Assembly (NCBI GenBank): GCA_021799935.1
Contig: JAJYZM010000048.1
Span: 1 to 6,890 of the forward strand
From: a bacterium
Lineage (GTDB): Bacteria; SZUA-79; Acidulodesulfobacterales; Acidulodesulfobacteraceae
Length of the DNA: 6,890 nt
Reading direction: 5' to 3'
Positions within the stretch are counted from its first letter, which is position 1. Every line of letters starts with the position of its first letter. A program made the translations under genes and the position numbers. Positions 1-5,734 of the stretch are shown one piece after another. A model generated the notes under the pieces. The model saw only the letters and a program-made list of their open reading frames with translations. It did not search any database and was not told the DNA's origin.

Positions 1-83
1 ATAATAAGGTAAAAACCGTTAATTTTTTTAAAAATTATAGCGTTAACGACTTAAAAGGCAGTAAATACAATAAAAAGAGGTAA
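1..83 (+). CDS. Possible 3' end of an upstream gene (partial)
   Basis: Reading from base 3, this frame stays open for 26 codons and stops with TAA at 81-83. The other two forward frames are broken by several stops in the same stretch. The visible tail (NKVKTVNFFKNYSVNDLKGS, then YNKKR) is polar and Lys/Asn-rich, with no motif I recognise. The stop lies directly after the AAGAGG ribosome binding site of traH, the tight packing expected inside an operon. In F and SXT the gene before traH is often traF, trbB or similar, but nothing here identifies it. A 26-codon open frame can arise by chance in DNA this AT-rich, so the call is tentative. Confidence 0.42.
   Translation, partial: NKVKTVNFFKNYSVNDLKGSKYNKKR
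75..80 (+). promoter_or_regulatory. Ribosome binding site of traH (fixes the start)
   Basis: AAGAGG lies 8 bases before the ATG at 89. Because the traH frame is closed by stops just upstream (TAA at 5, 20 and 29), this site makes the ATG at 89 the credible start. It therefore supports the view that the protein truly begins without a signal peptide. Confidence 0.75.
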
Positions 84-88
84 ATAGT

Positions 89-1525
89 ATGAACTATGAT
101 GTCAAAAAAATGCAAAAGACAGCCCAAACCGCCGGACAGAGCTTGCAGTTATTTACCATAACCCCGCCTAATTTCTCGATTGGTTGTTCCGGCATAAGCG
201 CCGAATGGGGCGCATTTGCAATGCTCGGTTCTGAATTAATGCAGGTTTTACAGTCGATAATTCAGTCAGGCGAAGTATTGGTGTTTGCATTTAATATGGT
301 CTTAGGCGTTTTATGCAAGCAGTGCCAGACCATCATGACGCAAATAGAAGGCATCGCCAACAAACTTAACGGGCTTAATTTTAATTCCTGTCAGACGGCG
401 GAAGCTATGGGTAATATTGCGGGAGCGGAACTCGGAAATATGCTTAATAAAACAAGCGTAGCGGGTGCTACAAACGCTTTTGCGGATACTGTCAGCAACG
501 CTTTAGGCAACGTCTCGAATGCGGTAGGGAACTTCTCCAATACCGTTAACGGCACAATGAATTGCGCTTCTACCCAAGCGGGAGCTCAGGCATTGGTTAC
601 GTCCGGATTTACAAGCTGTGGAGCGCAAGCGGTAGCCAATCAATTTCAGGCGGGTTCTCTACTTAGATATTCTTTGTCTCAGGCGCATATCGGATTAATA
701 GGACAATCAAAGCCCGGGTCCGGCGGAGAAAATAATTTAATAGGAGTATTAAGAGGACAGTTTATAGGGGATTTAGTTGGATACCCGTCGGCTTCGAAGG
801 GCGGAAGCTTTGTGGTTAGATATGTTGCGCCGGCGCAAGTTCTTACGCCAGGAACAAGTAATCAGGTGCTTAGCAATGTATTTTCGATGATGCTGCATGG
901 TAGCCAAAATCTGTCTTCTATGGTTATTAATTATCCAGCAAGCGGCTCTAATCCAGCGTCCGGAGTTTCATTATCGCAAATAGAAGGCTTAACCTCGAAA
1001 TGCTTCCCAGGCTTTATTTTCTACTACAATTACTACTTGCAACAAATAGAAAGCTCTTATTTTGGTTCTCCAGAGCCCAGTTCCACAGATACGACATGTC
1101 CAAGCGATCCGGCGGCAAGCTTATCTCAACAACAAATGGACAATTTTGTTACTAATTCATCAATGCCGGTAATTTTAATACTTAAACTTGCGTACGTTAC
1201 TCAAGACCAATCGTTAGTTTATTCCGCCGCAAACGCAATGGCAGCCGGTTACGCCAAAAACCTTTTTGGCGATATGATTCAGGCGGTACAAAAAAATGTT
1301 ATGGCGGCTAAAAATATCGATAGAAAACATAAAATAAAACTATACGAAGAATATATCAACCAAATAATGCCGATCCAAAAAGAATTAAATACTCAATACG
1401 AAGACGATATAACACTCCTAAACACTCAAACTAAAAACATAGAAGCTTACCAAAATATTAACAAGCAAGTTACGAGCGCTTTAAGTCAGTATGGTCTGGC
1501 GGGAGCTTATAATTTTAATCCTTAA
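89..1525 (+). CDS. traH: F-type conjugative transfer protein TraH (no signal peptide visible)
   Basis: This is the TraH family protein of F-like type IV secretion, an envelope protein for pilus assembly and mating-pair stabilisation. Residues 26-36 (PPNFSIGCSGI) match the family signature around P-x-x-x-x-GCGGI. They are followed by an amphipathic or hydrophobic stretch at about 50-75 and by an Asn-rich segment ending in SCQ (C101), as in F TraH. The C-terminal part has the conserved helix around residues 370-400 (MPVILILKLAY, then NAMAAGYAKNLF). After about 408 comes a Lys/Glu/Gln-rich, probably coiled-coil tail, also typical. Eight cysteines are present (33, 76, 79, 101, 159, 177, 305, 337), including a CxxC at 76-79, in keeping with a disulfide-bonded periplasmic protein. 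Its 478 residues are close to the F protein (about 458). Oddity: compared with F TraH as I remember it, the first 50 or so residues, signal peptide included, are missing, and no in-frame upstream extension is possible. Confidence 0.93.
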   Translation: MNYDVKKMQKTAQTAGQSLQLFTITPPNFSIGCSGISAEWGAFAMLGSELMQVLQSIIQSGEVLVFAFNMVLGVLCKQCQTIMTQIEGIANKLNGLNFNSCQTAEAMGNIAGAELGNMLNKTSVAGATNAFADTVSNALGNVSNAVGNFSNTVNGTMNCASTQAGAQALVTSGFTSCGAQAVANQFQAGSLLRYSLSQAHIGLIGQSKPGSGGENNLIGVLRGQFIGDLVGYPSASKGGSFVVRYVAPAQVLTPGTSNQVLSNVFSMMLHGSQNLSSMVINYPASGSNPASGVSLSQIEGLTSKCFPGFIFYYNYYLQQIESSYFGSPEPSSTDTTCPSDPAASLSQQQMDNFVTNSSMPVILILKLAYVTQDQSLVYSAANAMAAGYAKNLFGDMIQAVQKNVMAAKNIDRKHKIKLYEEYINQIMPIQKELNTQYEDDITLLNTQTKNIEAYQNINKQVTSALSQYGLAGAYNFNP

Positions 1526-1561
1526 TGGACAAAAAGCTAAAAGACCAAAAACTTTTATATT

Positions 1562-1567
1562 AAGGGA
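1562..1567 (+). promoter_or_regulatory. Ribosome binding site deciding the start of the 104-residue gene
   Basis: AAGGGA sits 4 bases before the ATG at 1572. The same frame is open back to an ATG at 1491, inside the end of traH, but that ATG has no purine-rich site before it and would add 27 residues unlike the rest. The start at 1572 is therefore preferred. Confidence 0.65.
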
Positions 1568-1571
1568 AAAA

Positions 1572-1886
1572 ATGAAAGAAAAATTTAGGAATATTATCGA
1601 AAAATTAAGCGGTCGTCCGAAAGAAAAAGACATTATTAATAATGAAGAATTTCAGAAAGCAAACGAAAAATATCTTAAAATATTGCAAAAAATAAGAGAA
1701 ATATCTTTTTATATTTACACCATTGCGTTTATTATTTTTTTTATATCGTATTTTTTAAATATCTTAATTGGATTGGAGCTTCTGTCGTTTTCTTTGTTTA
1801 TAAGTTTTTTTTCGGTCAACTTCGCTATATATTTTGACATCAAATATCTTAACCTTAAACACCTTAAACAAGGAGAAAAAAAATGA
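1572..1886 (+). CDS. Small two-helix membrane protein, unknown function
   Basis: This encodes 104 residues. A charged, Lys/Glu-rich cytoplasmic-type N-terminus (1-43) is followed by two hydrophobic helices at about 44-66 and 68-88, rich in Phe and Ile, and a Lys-rich tail. The positive-inside rule puts both ends in the cytoplasm. There is no signal peptide, cysteine or catalytic motif, and I do not recognise a family. It lies 46 bases after traH and its stop overlaps the next start (ATGA at 1883-1886), so the pair is probably translated together. The gene is far more AT-rich than its neighbours (11 G/C in the 60 bases from 1681). Small inner-membrane proteins beside traG in F and SXT are entry-exclusion proteins (TraS, Eex), and this could be an analogue. 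It could equally be an accessory subunit. Confidence 0.78.
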   Translation: MKEKFRNIIEKLSGRPKEKDIINNEEFQKANEKYLKILQKIREISFYIYTIAFIIFFISYFLNILIGLELLSFSLFISFFSVNFAIYFDIKYLNLKHLKQGEKK

Positions 1887-2107
1887 AAAAATTATCGAAG
1901 AAGTATCTGTTTTTTATTATGCCTAACGTTTTTTTTATTATTTATTCGATTTATGTTTTTTTATCTGCTGCCAGAATGAATAATTTAGAGCAAAAAATAG
2001 GCTTTATAATAGGGATTATCTTCTCTTTGTTAATAATAAATACAGTATTGACAATATTTTATTATATTTTCAAGGATATAAAAGAGTTAAAAAAAGAAAA
2101 AAAATAG
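1883..2107 (+). CDS. Small two-helix membrane protein, unknown function
   Basis: This encodes 74 residues and is nearly all membrane: helices at about 8-30 and 39-63, a short connecting segment (RMNNLEQK) and a Lys-rich C-terminus (KELKKEKK), so both ends are predicted cytoplasmic. The start is supported by AGGAG at 1871-1875, 7 bases before the ATG. It overlaps the stop of the preceding gene by 4 bases, and its own stop (TAG at 2105-2107) overlaps the AGGAG site of traG, so the two small genes and traG should be translationally coupled. No family is recognised. The layout resembles that of the preceding protein (two helices, Lys-rich tail), but the sequences are too low in complexity to claim paralogy. 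An exclusion or TraG-partner role is inferred only from position and topology. Confidence 0.75.
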   Translation: MKKLSKKYLFFIMPNVFFIIYSIYVFLSAARMNNLEQKIGFIIGIIFSLLIINTVLTIFYYIFKDIKELKKEKK

Positions 2108-2120
2108 GAGAAAAACTACC

Positions 2121-5100
2121 ATGTACACTATTTATGCTTTCGGCAACGGCTACATTTTATTTTATATTTTTCAATCTATAGCCTTATTTTTTAAAAACAA
2201 CAACATCAGTGTTTTATTTACTATATTGGCAATGATAGCGGTAATTTATTACGCCGCAAGGGTTACAATATATCATCAGCATTCGCTTGTTTCTACCGCC
2301 AAATACATTATAGCTTTTAGCATAATACTAACTGCGCTTGTTTATAACCAGACTACCGTTATTATAAACGACGTTTCTAATCCTGGAGCTCCAACTAACG
2401 CACAGCCTATTAGCAACGTTCCGTGGGGAATAGCTGTTTTATGGTCTGATTTTACGACTTTGCAATACGGGCTTGCCGAAGATTTTACCAACGATTTTTC
2501 TACGCCAACCGGCGATAATTTATTATCCGAAGGTTTAGGCGTTTCAATAATACAGCAGGCGGACAGTGCTACCATTTCTACGTCTAATTCATATTTATAT
2601 CAGGATTATAACCAGTATATTTCAAACTGCGTAGCGCCCGGAGTCGAATCCGGAAATTTAAACGCTTCAGCTTTATTAAGCGCCGGAAACGCAACCGACA
2701 CGGCTTCTGCCACTTATCAACCGAATAATGCAGCGAGCATATGGCAAATAATGAGTTCTTATACCCTAAACACAGCTTCGGGCGGGGGCGGAAATATGCT
2801 TACGGAGTGGTATTCGGGAGTAGGAGCGAACTCGACAACTTTTGAAGCTTCCGGAGCTACTTATCAAAACGGCACTTCAACTACGTGCGCGCAGGAAACC
2901 ACTTGGCTTCAAACCGCGGTCCAGGATTATATCAACCAGGTAGAAGGTCCGGCAATAGCGGGGGGAGAAGGCTTTGCAAATGCGGCGGCTTATGATAATA
3001 GTTTGGGCATTATGAATTCTTTTTTGACTAACGTCCAGCAGTCCGGCCAAAATCAGCTATTTCAAGCGATAGGCGTTAATATGTATGCTCCCGCGATTTT
3101 AAAAATGGCGCAAGTGGCAGGTGTCAACGCCAATGGTTTAGCGTATGCAACCGGAACGGCGGAAAATTCAACGAATTCAAGTATGTTTATAAGCGGTATT
3201 TTAGCAGGCAAATATATGCCTATAGTCTTCGGATTATTCGAAGCGATAGTTCTAATAGCTTCGGTTATCATTTTAATTCTTATCGCAACACATATGGGCA
3301 TTAAATACATAAAACTCCTTTTCGAAATTATGCTTATGATAACGATTTGGCCGTCATTAACCGCCGGATTTAACTATATAAGCCAATTAACAATTCAGTC
3401 GCAGTATATGACCTATTCAGGCATTGGATATTCGGTTTCCGGAAGCGGCGGAATAACTAATTATTTCGATTCGGCTTTATCCTGGATGGGATATTTGTCA
3501 TGGTCGGTCCCTATGATGGCTTATGCTATTGCCTCAGGTTCGAGCTACGCTATGACTTCCATGGTTTCAGGTCTATCGAGCGGGTTAAGAACAAATTCGG
3601 CGACGGACGCATTAGCTAAAGGCAATGGCAATTTCGGAGTGATGAACGGCAACAATATGAACATGAATAAGTTCGACGTAACGCACACGCAAAATACAGG
3701 ATGGGCGCCGAATGTAAATCAGGCGGGATTTAACAAAACGTCCACTGCGGGCGGAATAACCGACGTTCAAAAAGATATACCCGGTATAACTAATTCGGCT
3801 CAAATTCAGGGAAGCGGAGCAGGAACTTTCAACGATCATGCTTTAGGGTTAAATCAAACTTTTTCGGGCGGGAAGCTGAGTTCCATTGCCGGTTCCTCTA
3901 TTTCGGCAAGCGAAACGCAGTCAACTATAGCGGGAATTAGCAAAAACCTTACAAACGCAAAATCGGAAGCCAGGACAGCTTCAACAAATTTAAATGCGGC
4001 AGTTAGTAATTCGAAAAACTTCTCGAGCACCATAGGCTCTCATTTAACTGGCTCACAAAGGCAAAACTACGACGCAGTCGCGACGAAAAATTTCGATTAC
4101 ATTGTCGATAATAACTCATCTCTGACTGTCGCACAGCAAGACAGTTTAAAAACTCAATTCAGCGCAGGAATAGCCGCAGGAGAATCGCCTATTTCCGCGG
4201 GATTTTCGGCAATTTCTTCAACCGACCTAAGCGGAACCGTAAAAGCTTCTCTTGACGATAAGTTTGCAAATGTAATGAAAACGTCGTTTAGCAAAAAAGG
4301 CGAACTCAGCTACGTTGCCCAAGGTACGCAGGGGACGCAACTTGTAAATTCGCTGGGCGACGTAATAACCTCTGGCAAGAGCTACCAAAAAGCCGAAAGC
4401 TCCGTAAAATCGGCGCAAAGCCAGCTGACTTTCGCGCAAAATAATCAAGCTGTAGTTACTGAATCCGGCATGTTGAGTTTTTTCAAGGCCTACGATGAAA
4501 AATACGGCGCGGGTATGAATATTACCGAACTTTCAAATCTTAATAAAGCCGAATACAGCAATCTGCTACACAACAGCGAACCGCTTAAAGAATTTGCGGC
4601 AAACAACCCTGAGTTTTTAAATACATTAGGGCAAATAAATGCCGGCGCAAGCGCGATTCCGGGCGTAAATCCAGCAGCTGCGAAAAAAGGAGTTACAGGA
4701 CTATATAATTCTAATATTCCGACCTATTCACCATTAGCCGGAACGCCGACGCCTGCCTCGGTTAAATCGCAAATAAACATTATGAATACCCAGCCGAAAT
4801 CCCTAATGAAAGTAGAAAGCGGCGGAAGCGTAAAGCCTGAAGGATTTAATTCTTATCTTGGCGGTTATGTCGATAATTTTTTTAAAACCGGCTTTGAAGA
4901 CGTCGTGAGATTAGATCACGGCAAAGGCCTTTTAAAATGGACTCCAACTTCATACCAACCGTCAGCTCCGACCATTTCAAATACTACAACAATTTTAAAT
5001 AATCCGGCAAATCAAAAAATAGAATCTTTTAACGCAAATCTCGCAACCGAAAAATTTAAAATAAATTCATCGCTTCTGCCGGGTTCGAATACCGCAGGCA

Positions 5101-5222
5101 GTTCTTATTTTAGCGCGTATAGCAATTCCGGTCCGACAAAAACGGCCGACGGAGTTATTACTAACGTAAACAATTTGGGACTTAATCCAGGAGCTTCTAA
5201 TTTTCCCGAACCTGGTAAATAA
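2121..5222 (+). CDS. traG: F-type mating-pair stabilisation protein TraG
   Basis: This is a 1033-residue homologue of F TraG (about 938 residues), a polytopic inner-membrane protein. In F the N-terminal part is needed for pilus assembly and the large periplasmic C-terminal part for mating-pair stabilisation and recognition of the exclusion protein TraS. Visible here are three N-terminal helices (about 10-24, 29-50, 59-78) and a soluble loop that opens with NVPWGIAVLWSDFT, matching the F segment NVPVGLAMPLS. Helices follow at about 367-390 and 396-420 (with IWPSLTAGFNYI) and about 450-478 (GYLSWSVPMMAYAI). The Gly/Asn-rich motif at about 501-520 (KGNGNFGVMNGNN) corresponds to GNYSYGNMQ in F. 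Beyond it the protein is Ser/Ala/Asn/Gln-rich with a probable helical or coiled-coil stretch at about 595-675, and the last 300 residues do not visibly match F. AGGAG at 2106-2110, 10 bases upstream, supports the ATG. Confidence 0.93.
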   Translation: MYTIYAFGNGYILFYIFQSIALFFKNNNISVLFTILAMIAVIYYAARVTIYHQHSLVSTAKYIIAFSIILTALVYNQTTVIINDVSNPGAPTNAQPISNVPWGIAVLWSDFTTLQYGLAEDFTNDFSTPTGDNLLSEGLGVSIIQQADSATISTSNSYLYQDYNQYISNCVAPGVESGNLNASALLSAGNATDTASATYQPNNAASIWQIMSSYTLNTASGGGGNMLTEWYSGVGANSTTFEASGATYQNGTSTTCAQETTWLQTAVQDYINQVEGPAIAGGEGFANAAAYDNSLGIMNSFLTNVQQSGQNQLFQAIGVNMYAPAILKMAQVAGVNANGLAYATGTAENSTNSSMFISGILAGKYMPIVFGLFEAIVLIASVIILILIATHMGIKYIKLLFEIMLMITIWPSLTAGFNYISQLTIQSQYMTYSGIGYSVSGSGGITNYFDSALSWMGYLSWSVPMMAYAIASGSSYAMTSMVSGLSSGLRTNSATDALAKGNGNFGVMNGNNMNMNKFDVTHTQNTGWAPNVNQAGFNKTSTAGGITDVQKDIPGITNSAQIQGSGAGTFNDHALGLNQTFSGGKLSSIAGSSISASETQSTIAGISKNLTNAKSEARTASTNLNAAVSNSKNFSSTIGSHLTGSQRQNYDAVATKNFDYIVDNNSSLTVAQQDSLKTQFSAGIAAGESPISAGFSAISSTDLSGTVKASLDDKFANVMKTSFSKKGELSYVAQGTQGTQLVNSLGDVITSGKSYQKAESSVKSAQSQLTFAQNNQAVVTESGMLSFFKAYDEKYGAGMNITELSNLNKAEYSNLLHNSEPLKEFAANNPEFLNTLGQINAGASAIPGVNPAAAKKGVTGLYNSNIPTYSPLAGTPTPASVKSQINIMNTQPKSLMKVESGGSVKPEGFNSYLGGYVDNFFKTGFEDVVRLDHGKGLLKWTPTSYQPSAPTISNTTTILNNPANQKIESFNANLATEKFKINSSLLPGSNTAGSSYFSAYSNSGPTKTADGVITNVNNLGLNPGASNFPEPGK

Positions 5223-5240
5223 TCCAGGCGGGCGTTTTTT
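5205..5240 (+). terminator. Candidate intrinsic terminator overlapping the traG stop
   Basis: CCCG-AA-CCTGG (5205-5215) pairs with CCAGG-CGGG (5224-5232), giving nine pairs interrupted by a two-base bulge. The loop is TAAATAAT, which contains the traG stop codon (5220-5222). It is followed by CG and six Ts (5235-5240). This is the usual form of a Rho-independent terminator. It would end or attenuate transcription after traG and partly separate traU expression. Ribosomes finishing traG would cover the left arm, so efficiency could depend on translation. Confidence 0.55.
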
Positions 5241-5243
5241 CTT

Positions 5244-5324
5244 GGATAAGCGTTTTCTTTTTGCTTCTTTTTCTTTCCGAAAAGAAAAAGAAGGGGCAGT
5301 AACTTTAGGGAGAGTTTTCTTATG
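5244..5324 (+). repeat. A/T hairpin repeat, copy 1 (R1)
   Basis: The core is a perfect 13-bp inverted repeat: CTTCTTTTTCTTT at 5264-5276, loop CCGA, AAAGAAAAAGAAG at 5281-5293, then GGG. Features shared with copy 2 reach beyond the stem: GGATAA on the left (5244-5249), a T-rich stretch ending in TTTTGCT just at the stem, and TTTCTTATG on the right (5316-5324). The ATG of that last motif is the start codon of the 98-residue gene, so the repeat may supply its start. An AGGGAG ribosome binding site lies at 5307-5312. The stem is followed by GGG and not by a T run, so it is not a typical terminator. Confidence 0.7.
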
Positions 5325-5618
5325 ACAATACGCGAATTTTTAAAAGATATAAAGAAAGACGATAAGCAAAAAGAAATACTAAGATTTTTTGAAGATAGAT
5401 GGTTGGGCGAAGTACTTGGCATAGACGATTTTTACGACATGGACGAAGAGCTGGACAAAGCTCTTGAAAAAGACTGCTGGGTTCTTAAAGAGTTTATAAG
5501 AATTTTTGAGATAGAAAAAAAGTTAATCGGAACGAAAGATTTTTTAACGGACAAAATTGGTTATCCTAAAGAGAATTATGCAGGGTTTGAATATTCCTGT
5601 CCGGATGACGAGCGTTAG
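5322..5618 (+). CDS. Small acidic protein, unknown function
   Basis: This encodes 98 residues. The protein is soluble and strongly charged (many Asp/Glu and Lys), with no signal peptide or membrane helix, so it is probably cytoplasmic. The first two thirds look helical (REFLKDIKKDDKQKEILRFF, then DMDEELDKALEKD and EFIRIFEIEKKL). Two cysteines (about 47 and 93) form no obvious metal site. I do not recognise the family. AGGGAG at 5307-5312 with 9-base spacing supports the ATG. The gene is a lone insertion between traG and traU, bounded by two direct copies of a hairpin repeat and lying after a candidate terminator. It therefore looks like an accessory gene, not a secretion component. Small acidic proteins of this size include antitoxins, anti-restriction proteins and immunity proteins, but there is no specific evidence for any of these. 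Confidence 0.72.
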   Translation: MTIREFLKDIKKDDKQKEILRFFEDRWLGEVLGIDDFYDMDEELDKALEKDCWVLKEFIRIFEIEKKLIGTKDFLTDKIGYPKENYAGFEYSCPDDER

Positions 5619-5641
5619 GAAAATTTTTTTATGTAGATTAA

Positions 5642-5711
5642 GGATAATTTTTTTCTTTTGCTACTTTTCTTTTTTTAAAAAAAAGAAAAGTAGGGGACGA
5701 AATTTCTTATG
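5642..5711 (+). repeat. A/T hairpin repeat, copy 2 (R2)
   Basis: The core is CTACTTTTCTTTTTTT (5661-5676) directly facing AAAAAAAAGAAAAGTAG (5677-5693), a 14- to 16-bp stem with a very small A/T loop, followed by GGG. It has the same orientation as copy 1 and shares GGATAA (5642-5647), TTTTGCT before the stem, AGGGG at the right base and a terminal TTTCTTATG (5703-5711). Copies 1 and 2 differ at the third stem pair as T-A versus A-T, a compensatory change. This element fills most of the 116-base gap between the 98-residue gene and traU, and it lies upstream of the traU ribosome binding site (GAGGAG at 5721-5726). Confidence 0.7.
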
Positions 5712-5734
5712 TTAATAAAAGAGGAGAAAAAACA

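Noticed and set aside
1491..1571. Longer start (ATG 1491) for the 104-residue membrane protein, overlapping the traH end
   Set aside because: It has no ribosome binding site before it, whereas ATG 1572 has AAGGGA; the extra 27 residues read as traH in another frame.
1526..1571. Weak inverted repeat (AAAAG / CTTTT) between traH and the next gene
   Set aside because: Only five A/T-rich pairs and no T run after it; expected by chance in such AT-rich sequence.
2342..4448. Four minus-strand open frames of 73-82 codons inside traG
   Set aside because: They are antisense shadows of a confident gene with no recognisable protein features.
5105..5422. 105-codon minus-strand open frame across the traG end and repeat R1
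   Set aside because: It spans the coding end of traG, the terminator hairpin and the repeat, and has low-complexity Lys/Phe/Ser content that mirrors the A/T stem; no family features are seen.
5643..5648. GATAAT resembling a -10 promoter box upstream of traU
   Set aside because: No TTGACA-like -35 box is found at proper spacing, and the hexamer is part of the GGATAA motif shared with repeat R1.
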